From DATKDU01 sp035512595 (GTDB lineage: Bacteria > Planctomycetota > Planctomycetia > Pirellulales > Pirellulaceae): a stretch of DNA of 33,644 nt. The stretch spans positions 1-33,644 of the forward strand of contig DATKDU010000061.1 of assembly GCA_035512595.1 (NCBI GenBank). Direction: 5' to 3'. A program made the position numbers and the translations under genes. Shown piece by piece: positions 14,899-22,848 of the stretch (position 1 is the stretch's first letter; each line of letters starts with the position of its first letter). Below the pieces are notes generated by a model. That model ran no database searches and was not told where the DNA came from. It worked only from the letters and a program-made list of their open reading frames with translations.

Positions 14899-14919
14899 GG
14901 ACAGGTTTTCAACCTGTCC
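14899..14919. repeat. Hairpin GGACAGGTTTTCAACCTGTCC
   Basis: This 21-nt inverted repeat has 8-bp perfect arms (GGACAGGT with ACCTGTCC). It lies 8 bp upstream of the small membrane-protein start and in the 123-bp divergent gap. It is a common dispersed planctomycete repeat and could affect expression of either flanking gene. Confidence 0.7.
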
Positions 14920-15014
14920 ATGTCAGGGGAAATCGGAACAGCATGCAGTGCCGCCCCAAGATTAGGATACAAGGGACCGGCCCTGTTACCAACCGCACCG
15001 CTGGGAGCCAACTT

Positions 15015-15992
15015 GTGAACTGGACGCGAAACCTGCTGCTTGGAATTGCCGCCTTGGCGTGTTTCAGCAGCACTCTGCCCGCCGCCGAAGTGCCGCTCAC
15101 CGGCACGACCACGGTCCATTTTGCCAGCGAGGACGAGGCCAAGGAGCTGCTCGCTTCGCGGGACGAGTTTGCTCTGGCCCTCAGCCGGTTCGATCGCCAG
15201 GTGCGGATGCAAACCGACAAGGATGTCACGCTCGACGATTGGCTGGCGTTCAATGCGGGCCATGCTCGCCCATGGAGCGATCTGGAAATCCAGCGCGTCA
15301 CGGCCGCCCTGGTTGGCATCCGCCCGAGCCTCGCCCGCTACCAGTTTCAGCTTCCCAAGACGCTTCTTTTCGTGCGGACGACCGGCAAGGAAGAAGGGGA
15401 TGCCGCCTACACGCGGCAGTCGGCCATCGTCCTGCCGGAGAAAGTGATGGCTTACCCCAAGGAGCAACTGGAACGGCTGCTGCTCCACGAATTGTTCCAC
15501 GTCATCAGCCGGCACGACGCGGCACTGCGTCAAAAACTGTACGCGACGATCGGATTTCGCCCGCTGGATCCTCCGAAGCTGCCGCCGGAGTGGGAAGATC
15601 GCCGAATCACCAACCCCGACGCGCCGCGGATCGACTGCTATATCGAGCTGTCGGTCGAAGGGCGGAAGATTGCCGCCGCGCCGTTTTTGTATGCGACGCC
15701 CGCAAAATTCGACGCCCAAGCGGGCGGGACGTTGTTCAAGCACCTGACGTTTCGCCTGCTGGTGCTGAAGCGCGATGGCGATCGCTTTACCGCGGCACTC
15801 AAGGACGGCAAGCCGGTGGTCCTCGACCCGCGCGGCCTGGACGATTATGCGCGTCAGATCGGCAAGAACACCAACTACATCATCCACCCCGACGAGATCC
15901 TGGCGGACAATTTTGTCCTCCTCGTCCGCGGGGAGAAGAACGTGCCGACGCCGCGGATCGTGGAGGAGATGGAAAGATTGATGGGGAAGTGA
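15015..15992 (+). CDS. Secreted zinc metallopeptidase-like protein (HExxH)
   Basis: This 325-residue protein starts at GTG 15015, with GGGAG seven bases before it, followed by a signal peptide ending near PAAE (residue 24). The zinc-binding motif HELFH is at residues 158-162 (LLLHELFHVISRHD), so a zincin-type protease is likely; a downstream Glu/Asp-rich segment, IIHPDEILADNFV, could carry the third ligand. Family is otherwise unknown. The protein is predicted to be exported. The much longer frame extending upstream to 13194 runs antisense to the pyrophosphorylase gene and is a coincidence of GC-rich sequence. It is followed 60 bp later by a Uma2-family gene on the same strand. Confidence 0.75.
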   Translation: MNWTRNLLLGIAALACFSSTLPAAEVPLTGTTTVHFASEDEAKELLASRDEFALALSRFDRQVRMQTDKDVTLDDWLAFNAGHARPWSDLEIQRVTAALVGIRPSLARYQFQLPKTLLFVRTTGKEEGDAAYTRQSAIVLPEKVMAYPKEQLERLLLHELFHVISRHDAALRQKLYATIGFRPLDPPKLPPEWEDRRITNPDAPRIDCYIELSVEGRKIAAAPFLYATPAKFDAQAGGTLFKHLTFRLLVLKRDGDRFTAALKDGKPVVLDPRGLDDYARQIGKNTNYIIHPDEILADNFVLLVRGEKNVPTPRIVEEMERLMGK

Positions 15993-16052
15993 GAAAGTTC
16001 GTGCTAAAATGGAACCAGCTTCGGTTTCATATCCCCGCGGGGATTAAGGCAA

Positions 16053-16724
16053 ATGTCGACGGTTCTGTCCACGGAAACTGTGGTCTTTCCCATTCCGCTC
16101 ATTCCCAAAGAGTGGAATATGGCCGACGTTCGCTCGCACGTCGGCGACGTGCCGCTGAAGCGAATTCGCACCTATCCCCCGCCGGGCATGGCGACCGAGG
16201 AGGACGCACTCAAAGAGCCGGTTTGCGAGCTGATCGACGGGATTCTGGTGGAGAAGGCCACGGGCGCTTATGAATCGCTCCTCGCGTCGCTGCTGATTAC
16301 CGAGATCAACAACTACCTGGCGACAAACCCGATTGGCTTTGTCACCGGCGAGCAAGGACCGTATCGCTTGTTGCCTCGCCGGATGCGCGTGCCGGACGTG
16401 GCGTTTGTCTGTTGGGATCGATTGCCCGCACGAAAGCTTCCTCGCGGACAGGTACTGAGCGTCGCCCCCGACCTGGTCGTGGAAATCCTGTCTCCCTCCA
16501 ACACCAAAAAGGAGATGGAGAAAAAGCTCAAGGAATACTTCAAGGCCGGCGTGCGGCTGGTGTGGTACGTCGATCCCGAAAAGCGCACGGCCGAAGTCTT
16601 CACGTCGCCGGCCGACGTCGAGCAACTCGATGCCGAGGGCATTCTTGACGGCCGGGACGTTCTGCCCGGATTCAAGCTAAAGATCAAGGACTGGCTCGAC
16701 AAGGTGCCGCGGGAAGAGGGGTGA
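16053..16724 (+). CDS. Uma2-family (DUF820) PD-(D/E)XK protein
   Basis: This 223-residue protein belongs to the Uma2 family of restriction-endonuclease-fold proteins, found in many copies in cyanobacteria and planctomycetes. The visible core is YELIDG-like (CELIDGILVEK), MRVPDVAFV with the active-site Asp, LVVEILSPSNT with the catalytic Glu, and KLKEYFKAGVRLVWYVDP, where a Lys completes the core. Function in the cell is unknown; nuclease activity is assumed from fold. The start ATG at 16053 gives a somewhat longer N-terminus than usual for the family, and an internal Met near residue 23 could be the true start. Its stop lies only 3 bp from the stop of the convergent TPR gene. Confidence 0.85.
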   Translation: MSTVLSTETVVFPIPLIPKEWNMADVRSHVGDVPLKRIRTYPPPGMATEEDALKEPVCELIDGILVEKATGAYESLLASLLITEINNYLATNPIGFVTGEQGPYRLLPRRMRVPDVAFVCWDRLPARKLPRGQVLSVAPDLVVEILSPSNTKKEMEKKLKEYFKAGVRLVWYVDPEKRTAEVFTSPADVEQLDAEGILDGRDVLPGFKLKIKDWLDKVPREEG

Positions 16725-16727
16725 CCA

Positions 16728-17486
16728 TTACTTGCGGGTCGTGCCCGCGAGTTCAGGTTGAGATGCCACGAGATTCGCGGTGAGGTACTCGACTGCGGCA
16801 CGAGCTTGTGACACATCTGGGTCGATCGCGAGCGCCTGCTGGAAGGCTTGTAGAGCTTCTTCTCGGCGGCCTTGCCTGGCCAAGAGCATCCCGACATTGC
16901 TATGGGCAGCGGCCGGCCCAACGACTGCCGAGAATGTGTCGAACGCTTCTTGGAACCGGCCCTGGTGCGCTAGCGTGATTCCTAGATTCACCTGCGCTCG
17001 CTCGTGCTGCGGATTGGCGGACAGCGCCTGGCGCAATAGACGCTCTGCCTCGGCATAGTTGCCTTGGCGGTCGAGAAAGCAGCCGTAGTCGTTGAGCAGG
17101 TCGGCGTCGTGCGGCGCGGCAGCCAGGGCGGCGCGAAATTCGGTTCCGGCGCGGGCCAAATCCCCTTGCAGGTCGTAGAGTCCTGCCAGGCGGCGCGAAT
17201 AGTCCGTCGCCTGGGGGTCGAGCCCGCGAGCCTTTTCGTAGAGGAGAGCAGCTTCGCGGGCGTGCCCTTCGACGGCAAGCTCCTCGGCGGCAGTCAGGCA
17301 GGCGTGGACTGTTTGTGCTTCAGGCAGCTCATCGCTGGTGGATTCTCGTACCGGCCGGGCATTCTTGCCGTGCGGCGGCAAGGTCGATGGCGTTGCCATT
17401 CGCGACGACACGGAGGTGCAGCCAGTCGCGCACGCCAGTATGGTCGCCGCGGCAAGAACCCATAGACGGTGGTGAGAGCCAAACAT
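16728..17486 (-). CDS. tadD: TPR lipoprotein, TadD-like
   Basis: This 252-residue protein has a signal peptide and a lipobox-like ATGC (Cys near residue 23). About five TPR units cover residues 65-240: AALLYEKARGLDPQ, AGTEFRAALAAAP, AERLLRQALSANPQ, AFDTFSAVVG and ALQAFQQALAIDPD. In Tad loci such a TPR lipoprotein (TadD) assists outer-membrane assembly of the secretin. Position supports that: it is the last gene after the secretin and the CpaD-like lipoprotein, with 16 bp between stop and start. The ATG at 17486 is preferred; a frame to 17555 would overlap the upstream gene. Its end nearly touches the convergent Uma2 gene. Confidence 0.75.
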   Translation of the reverse strand: MFGSHHRLWVLAAATILACATGCTSVSSRMATPSTLPPHGKNARPVRESTSDELPEAQTVHACLTAAEELAVEGHAREAALLYEKARGLDPQATDYSRRLAGLYDLQGDLARAGTEFRAALAAAPHDADLLNDYGCFLDRQGNYAEAERLLRQALSANPQHERAQVNLGITLAHQGRFQEAFDTFSAVVGPAAAHSNVGMLLARQGRREEALQAFQQALAIDPDVSQARAAVEYLTANLVASQPELAGTTRK

Positions 17487-17502
17487 CACAGCGTGTGCCT
17501 CG

Positions 17503-18111
17503 TTAGAAATATCCACCCACGTTGAGTCCACCGCCTCCAAACCCCGTCGTCCCACTCATGCCGCTTCCCGCACCACCGAAGCCGGTTGCCGCACCGCCGG
17601 CACCGCTGCCCGGACCAATGCCGCGGGTATAGCCGCGGACGGCTCGCGGGGCCTCAAAGCCATACAGCCCTTCGGCTTCGGGAGTGCCGATGATCACGCG
17701 GCTCCCGGCATCGCTGACACCCATTTGCGCCAGAAACTCGATGACCGTCGCCTGGCGTGCTTTATCTAACTCTGCGTCGGCCGATTGCTGCACAACGACC
17801 TGCACCGGAATCAAGTCGAGTCGGCGAGCGATGGTACTTAGGTGGGCTCGTCCGCACGGGCCGAGCTGAGCGCTGCGCTCCGTCCATTCATTCCTGTAGA
17901 CGACGAAGTCATCCAGCTCGGCCCGCTCGGCCTGTGCGGTCTGCCACTGGCACGCGTAAGTGCCCAAAGGCTGAGGAATCGCGCCAGGCGGAATGTCGGC
18001 GCAGGCCGGACCGAAAGGCGGATCGCATGAGCGGCAGCCGATGACGGCCGACAGCGCAATAGCGCCCAGCCAGGGAGCCAAAATGGAGAGTGGAGTCGTG
18101 AAGCGGGTCAT
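17503..18111 (-). CDS. CpaD-like lipoprotein with Gly-rich tail
   Basis: This protein has 202 residues. The N-terminus is a lipoprotein signal with VIGC (Cys near residue 26) followed by several further Cys. The central part contains a block like those of pilus lipoproteins: LIPVQVVVQQSADAELDKAR, then VIEFLAQMGVSDAGSRVIIG. The C-terminal 45 residues are almost only Gly, Ala and Ser (GIGPGSGAGGAATGFGG). Its ATG overlaps the secretin stop by four bases, so it is co-translated with it. By position and type it is the CpaD/RcpB-like partner that stabilises the secretin, but sequence support for a named family is weak. Confidence 0.6.
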   Translation of the reverse strand: MTRFTTPLSILAPWLGAIALSAVIGCRSCDPPFGPACADIPPGAIPQPLGTYACQWQTAQAERAELDDFVVYRNEWTERSAQLGPCGRAHLSTIARRLDLIPVQVVVQQSADAELDKARQATVIEFLAQMGVSDAGSRVIIGTPEAEGLYGFEAPRAVRGYTRGIGPGSGAGGAATGFGGAGSGMSGTTGFGGGGLNVGGYF

Positions 18112-20252
18112 GGCTGTGATCCAACCTGGCGCGGGACGGAAGTTGCGGGACTGGGAAGCGCCTCAATCGGCATTTCGCGCGGCGGGCAATTCCAGCCGGC
18201 AGCACCGCTGGCCCCTTTCTGGTTGCAACAGCCATAAGTCGGGCCGGCGGGGCCGATGATGAATTCGTCCTCGCAAAACTTGTCGCCGGCGCGAATCCGG
18301 TGATAGTCGGTGCGGACGGTAGCCCGCCAATCGCGGCTGCGTCGGCTTTCCAGGCGGTTGCCGAGGTAGAATTCCAGGTCTCCCGGCTCGAAGACGTCGC
18401 TGCCGGGGAGGTTCGGCGTGAAGCACGTTTCCAGCGGGTGAACCAGCTCGGGGGTAATGAGAATGACCAGCTCCTGCTCGCCTGACGATGTCCGATTGAA
18501 GCCGCCGGTCGCCCCGATCAGCGGCAGATCGCCCCAGAACGGCACGCGGTCGGTGTCGGAACCGAAGTTGTTCTGGATCAGGCCGGCGACGGCGAGCGTC
18601 TGCCCCTCGCGGAGTTCGACCGTCGTCGTGAAATTGCGGGTCGCCAGGCCGCTGACCTGAGTGCCGCCGGCTCCGCCGCCGCCGATGCTCGTGCCGATGG
18701 CCTCATCCCGCGTGCTCACCTCGGCATTCACGTTGAGTCGCACGCGATCGCGATCGACGACATAAGGAGTGAATTGAAGCTGAACGCCAAACGGCACGAA
18801 AGCCACGCCTTGCAGGCCGTTTCCCGTGAAGCCGCCGAGCACCGGCACGGGAAAACGTCCGCCGGCCTGGAAGCTGGCTGGATTGCCGTTGAGCGTAACC
18901 AGGTTTGGCTCGGCCAGCGTCTTGGCCAGCTTGAGCGTCCGCAGCGCGTTGACCGCCAGCAGCACCTGCCCGTCGTCCAGGCTGGTCAGGATATTCGCCA
19001 GGCCCCCGCCGCCGGTCCCTGAGCCCAAATTTCCCGTGAGGCTCTGAAAGACCGTCGTTCCCTTGTTGTTGGCGACGCTGAAGTTGAGCCCAATGCTGCG
19101 GGCGGCGGTGCGGTTCACTTCTGCCACCGTGACGCGGAGCATGACTTGCTGCTCGCCGGGGATTTGCAGCAAGTTGACGATATTGGCGCGAGCCAGAGCC
19201 TTGGCGTCAATGATCGCATCTTGCAGCGCCTCGTCTTGTTCGGCGGCAATCGTATTGGCGTCGCGATATTCCACCCGCTGCACGAAATCGATTCGCTGGC
19301 CGAAGGGAGTGTAGCCTTGCCGCGGACTATGCTGGGCGACGATCCGCAGTATGTTGGTCACTTCGATCGCGTCTTTCGCCATCCCGCGAACGACGAGCTG
19401 GTCGCCGATCAGCGACAGCTCGACCGTGCTGCACGGGAACGCCCGATTGATCTCGCCTTCCAGGGCCTTGTAGCGAGCTTCCAGCTCCTCCTTCTGCCGC
19501 GGCGGCGGCACCACGGTCACGAGATAGCTGAGAATACGCTCCCCCTTCGGCTTGGCGTCGGGGTCGGAAACCCAGATGTTGAGCACGGTCGTGCCCGGCT
19601 TGATGCCGACGAGCGAGATTTCGGTGTCGGAAATGATCTGGTAATTGGCAATCTGCTCGTCGGGCAAATAGATTCGCTTGGGGGTCTCGGCAAAGACGAG
19701 GATCCGCGGATGGCCGACGATCAAATCGAGGCGGTTTTCGGGATCGACCGTCCGCTGAATGAACTTGTCGTAGGTTTGCCGTGTTTGCGGCGTCGGCGTC
19801 GGCGGCTCCAATCCCTTGGGCAGCGGCGGCAATAACTCGAGCCGGCCAAGGGGCGGTGGTTGAGCATCGCCTGCGGCCGCCGGCGGAGTCTGCGGTTGCT
19901 GGGGAAGCGTCGGAACCCGCTGGGGGAGTTGTCCTGGTTCCCGCGGCTCGGCCTGGCCCGCAGCGGCAGTGGACGCTGGCGCCTGAACGAACACAGTTCC
20001 TGAGGGCAGCCGAGTTTCCATTTGCCCCTCACCGACCGCCTGAGGAAAGGTTGCGGTGGGAGCTCCGCCCGGCATCATCGACGTTACTTTTGGCCGCTGC
20101 GGTCGTGGAGAGTACGTGGGGGTCTGAGCCCAGGCCGAAGCCGCGTGAAGCATCAGGGCCAGCGCTGCACACACCCAGTGGCCACGCAAGATTGGCAAGC
20201 GGCGCGATGCATCGGCAAAGGAGAGAAGTGAATTCACCACGGCCTCGCGCAC
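18108..20252 (-). CDS. rcpA: Tad pilus secretin RcpA/CpaC
   Basis: This 714-residue outer-membrane channel subunit is exported through a signal peptide (cleaved near WAQ, residue 43). A Pro/Gln-rich linker fills residues about 45-165. The pilus N-terminal domain (PF13629 type) is at about 173-250 (LDLIVGHPRILVF, TTVLNIWVSD), followed by a BON-like domain (LSLIGDQLVVRGMAKD, about 278-310) and the secretin domain at about 365-640 (MLRVTVAEVNRTAARSIG, LRTLKLAKTLAEPNLVTL, GQTLAVAGLIQNN, LVILITPELVHPL). It forms the pore through which the Flp pilus exits. Starts at GTG 20252, 20240 or 20237 are possible; GAGG before 20237 favours the shortest. It heads a group of three genes with four-base overlap to the lipoprotein. 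Confidence 0.9.
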   Translation of the reverse strand: MREAVVNSLLSFADASRRLPILRGHWVCAALALMLHAASAWAQTPTYSPRPQRPKVTSMMPGGAPTATFPQAVGEGQMETRLPSGTVFVQAPASTAAAGQAEPREPGQLPQRVPTLPQQPQTPPAAAGDAQPPPLGRLELLPPLPKGLEPPTPTPQTRQTYDKFIQRTVDPENRLDLIVGHPRILVFAETPKRIYLPDEQIANYQIISDTEISLVGIKPGTTVLNIWVSDPDAKPKGERILSYLVTVVPPPRQKEELEARYKALEGEINRAFPCSTVELSLIGDQLVVRGMAKDAIEVTNILRIVAQHSPRQGYTPFGQRIDFVQRVEYRDANTIAAEQDEALQDAIIDAKALARANIVNLLQIPGEQQVMLRVTVAEVNRTAARSIGLNFSVANNKGTTVFQSLTGNLGSGTGGGGLANILTSLDDGQVLLAVNALRTLKLAKTLAEPNLVTLNGNPASFQAGGRFPVPVLGGFTGNGLQGVAFVPFGVQLQFTPYVVDRDRVRLNVNAEVSTRDEAIGTSIGGGGAGGTQVSGLATRNFTTTVELREGQTLAVAGLIQNNFGSDTDRVPFWGDLPLIGATGGFNRTSSGEQELVILITPELVHPLETCFTPNLPGSDVFEPGDLEFYLGNRLESRRSRDWRATVRTDYHRIRAGDKFCEDEFIIGPAGPTYGCCNQKGASGAAGWNCPPREMPIEALPSPATSVPRQVGSQP

Positions 20253-20623
20253 GAAAGGGCGTTTCCAGTGTAGACCTCACGCTGCGCGAGAGGATGCATC
20301 ACGCGGAGCGTGTTGCGTACACCGACCAGTCGCTGGACCAACCGAGGCTCGGCAAATCTGTAGCGGCTCGACCAACCGTATGGGTTGTATCGGTTGCGGG
20401 GGGGCGCGGACTTTTGCCGATCCAATTTGAGTTCGCGGCGAACGGAGCCGCAGCCTGCTAGCTTCGCAGAGTCCTACGACGATGAATTGCCGCAGTTGCG
20501 ATGATCGCTCGGAGGGTATATGGGAACAATCCGCATTTCGTCGATCGTCAATTTCTCGGTCAAATGTCTTTCCTTCTCCGTCACGACTCAGACGTCCGAC
20601 ATCCGAATGCCCAGTGCGCCCCT
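20253..20623. other. Intergenic region before the secretin group
   Basis: This 371-bp stretch lies between the DUF192 gene and the secretin gene, all on the minus strand. A promoter for the secretin group may sit here, but none is clear. A 63-codon minus-strand frame (20234-20425, containing RYNPYGWSSRYRF) overlaps the secretin start and is not supported. No repeat or RNA gene is visible. Confidence 0.4.
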
Positions 20624-21034
20624 TTAGCTCATTGAGCCTTTGATAAGAGCATGAACCGCGTGAGGCAGTGCCAATTCTCTCGTGCCGGCAATCGCTAGAG
20701 TCTGCCCCAGGGACACATGACCCTGGCCGCTGGGAATCTCCAGGACGGCTTGGGCGGCGACGACGGGAAGGACGAAACGCCAAGGCACGATGCGCGACTT
20801 GACGGCGATGACCTTGCCAATGCGATCCAAGAACGCGATATCAATATCAAATCGCATTCCGAAGGTATGCACCGCGTTGCAAGGGGCAAGCAGTATGCCG
20901 GTGCCTGTCGGCGGTCGTGAGCGAAACTGCCAACCACGGAGCCGCTGCCAGAAGTTTGTTGCGATCTCTAGGCGGTCGATTACAACCGCGCCGGTGGTTG
21001 CATCGAACAGCTTTGGCAGAATTGTTGCGCTCAC
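20624..21034 (-). CDS. DUF192 family protein
   Basis: This 136-residue protein matches the DUF192 family: IATNFWQRLRGWQFR, the GILLAPCNAVHTFGMRFDIDIAFLD core, then IVPWRFVLPVVAAQAVLEIPSGQ. The conserved Cys and His-Thr-Phe-x-Met pattern is present. Family members are small beta-rich proteins of uncertain role, often exported, but no signal peptide is seen here. The start is GTG 21034, which overlaps the TadC stop by four bases and is preceded by GGAGGGG, so it is coupled to the Tad operon. Its role in pilus function is unknown; it may be a quality-control or envelope factor. Confidence 0.85.
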   Translation of the reverse strand: MSATILPKLFDATTGAVVIDRLEIATNFWQRLRGWQFRSRPPTGTGILLAPCNAVHTFGMRFDIDIAFLDRIGKVIAVKSRIVPWRFVLPVVAAQAVLEIPSGQGHVSLGQTLAIAGTRELALPHAVHALIKGSMS

Positions 21035-21966
21035 GGCCCCCCTCCAAAATCGCGCACCCGAGCGAAGGTGTCGGCCAGTTGGAAGAGCTGGACGAAGAAC
21101 GGCCCCATCGCCCACACGAACAGCCCGGGCAGAAAGCAGACCACCAAGGGAACGACTCGCTTGACCGGCAGCGAGAGGGCAAAGGCATTGGCCCGCTCGC
21201 GCCGCCGGTCGCGCACGTCGTCCGCTTGCCGCCGCAGCACCTGCGCAATTCCCATGCCCAGTTGCTCGGCTTGCACCAGTGCCGAGACGAAGGTCGCCAC
21301 GACCGGCATTCGCAGCCGATCGGAGAGCCGCCGGAGACTTTGGACGCGCGATCGTCCCGCCAGCAGGTCCGCCTGGTAGGTGCGGAATTCCTGCGCCAGC
21401 GGCCGCTCGGCCAGGCGCGTCTCCGCGATGCGCAGCAGCGCGGCGTCGAAGCCCAGCCCGGCTTCGCTCAGCGTGGAGAGCAGCTCCAGCGTCAAGGGCA
21501 GGTCCTGATCGACCGATTCCATTCGCCGCTTGCGGCGTTGATAGACCGCCAGTGCCGGCAATCCGGCGGCCAAAATGAGGAGCAGCCACGGGGCCACATA
21601 AACGACCGGCAAAAACACCTCTCCGACGCCGCCGGGCACTGACGCAGTTGACTCCACCATCAGCCGATAGATGCCGCTGGAAAAGATGGCCGCGGTAATT
21701 CCGGCGCCGACGAGCATCGTCAATAGCGACGCCACGAGGAACCATACCACCGCCGACTCCCGGCGATATCCGGAAAGAAAGAGCCAGCTTCGCAAGGCGC
21801 CCATCTCGTCGGTCTGGAGAAGCGCGGATTGCCGGGCTTCTTCCTCCACGTCGGCGAAGGCTCGCCGGCGCGTCTCGCCTGCCAGCGCCAGTCGGCGGAT
21901 GAGCCAAAAGGTGGCTGCGGCGGCTAGGAGCCACAAGGCGACAACGAACGTGATCTGAAAAGTCAT
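21031..21966 (-). CDS. tadC: TadC inner-membrane platform protein
   Basis: This 311-residue protein has a T2SSF (GspF-like) domain. The hydrophobic segments are FVVALWLLAAAATFWLI (N-terminal), VVWFLVASLLTMLVGAGI, VAPWLLLILAAGLPALAVY and VVPLVVCFLPGLFVWAMG. The soluble core carries the family hallmarks DQDLPLTLELLSTLSEAGLGFDAALL and ALVQAEQLGMGIAQVLRRQADDVR. With TadB it forms the membrane platform that couples the TadA ATPase to pilin polymerisation. It starts 10 bp after the TadB stop. Confidence 0.9.
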   Translation of the reverse strand: MTFQITFVVALWLLAAAATFWLIRRLALAGETRRRAFADVEEEARQSALLQTDEMGALRSWLFLSGYRRESAVVWFLVASLLTMLVGAGITAAIFSSGIYRLMVESTASVPGGVGEVFLPVVYVAPWLLLILAAGLPALAVYQRRKRRMESVDQDLPLTLELLSTLSEAGLGFDAALLRIAETRLAERPLAQEFRTYQADLLAGRSRVQSLRRLSDRLRMPVVATFVSALVQAEQLGMGIAQVLRRQADDVRDRRRERANAFALSLPVKRVVPLVVCFLPGLFVWAMGPFFVQLFQLADTFARVRDFGGGP

Positions 21967-21976
21967 GGTTAGGTTC

Positions 21977-22837
21977 TCAAAACCTTGGCTTACTAAGCCA
22001 ATTCATCCACACCATTCCCGTGGCCTGGAGCACCATTGCGCCCGCGACGAAGTAGCTTCCCAGGTCGGTCCGCAGGAACGTTTCCATTTGCTCTGGGTTG
22101 TTCCGCCAGACGATGGCCGCGATGAAGTACGTCAAGAGGAGAATGAACACGGTGGAAAGCTGCGACTGGGCCGTGTTGCTCTGGATACGGCGGGAAATCT
22201 CGATCCGGTCGCGAATTGTGCGGGCGACCATCGCCATCGTCGGCGTCAGGCTGCCGCCGACCTCCCAATGGACGGTGAGTGCCGAGGAGAACAGCGTGAA
22301 GGTCTCCAGCGGCACGCGCTCGGCCAGGCCGCGGAAAACCTGCTTCGGACCGTCTCCCAGGCGAATGCGTCCCAGGCAGTCGTCGAGCTGTGCCCCCAGC
22401 GGCTGCTTCGATTCCTCCGCTGCCGCGGCCAGAGCATTGGATACCCCGGCGCCCGCTCCCAGGGCCCCGATCATCAGGTCGATGGCATCCGCAAGCTGCG
22501 TCTCGATCCGCGCCGCGCGGCGCTGGGCCAGGTAGCCCTCCAGCTCGGCCGCGAGCAGAGCGAGGATCAGGCCGATGGCCGCACTGTACACCAGCCAGAA
22601 ACCGACTAGGAAGAACAAAACCAGCCCGATCATTAAGCCCATCACCCACGGGACCAGTCGCCACGGCCGTCGCAGCGGTCCAGCCGGCGGGCGCGCAAGC
22701 GCGATGATCGCCGCGCTAACCTCCGCCGGCTCTGCCAGCCGCTCCAGTGCAAGCTGCCGCAGCGCCATCCGCCGCCAGCCATAAATGACCGCGGCCAGCA
22801 GGGCAGTCACGCTTGCTAATCCGATGACAGGATACAT
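21977..22837 (-). CDS. tadB: TadB inner-membrane platform protein
   Basis: This 286-residue T2SSF-domain protein is the second platform subunit of the Tad pilus. An N-terminal hydrophobic stretch (VIGLASVTALLAAVIYGW) is followed by WVMGLMIGLVLFFLVGFWLVY and AAIGLILALLAAELEGYL, then the soluble core DAIDLMIGALGAGAGVSNAL and ERVPLETFTLFSSALTVHWEVG, and a C-terminal hydrophobic segment (LSTVFILLLTYFIAAIVW). It follows the TadA stop by 11 bp and precedes tadC by 10 bp, the usual Tad order. Confidence 0.9.
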   Translation of the reverse strand: MYPVIGLASVTALLAAVIYGWRRMALRQLALERLAEPAEVSAAIIALARPPAGPLRRPWRLVPWVMGLMIGLVLFFLVGFWLVYSAAIGLILALLAAELEGYLAQRRAARIETQLADAIDLMIGALGAGAGVSNALAAAAEESKQPLGAQLDDCLGRIRLGDGPKQVFRGLAERVPLETFTLFSSALTVHWEVGGSLTPTMAMVARTIRDRIEISRRIQSNTAQSQLSTVFILLLTYFIAAIVWRNNPEQMETFLRTDLGSYFVAGAMVLQATGMVWMNWLSKPRF

Positions 22838-22848
22838 GGATCAAATGC

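Noticed and set aside
13194..14990. Long plus-strand frame leading into the metallopeptidase gene
   Set aside because: It is antisense to the UDP-sugar pyrophosphorylase, which has full family motifs; the true start at GTG 15015 has a ribosome binding site and signal peptide.
20234..20425. 63-codon minus-strand frame between the DUF192 and secretin genes
   Set aside because: Overlaps the secretin start, lacks a ribosome binding site and shows no family similarity.
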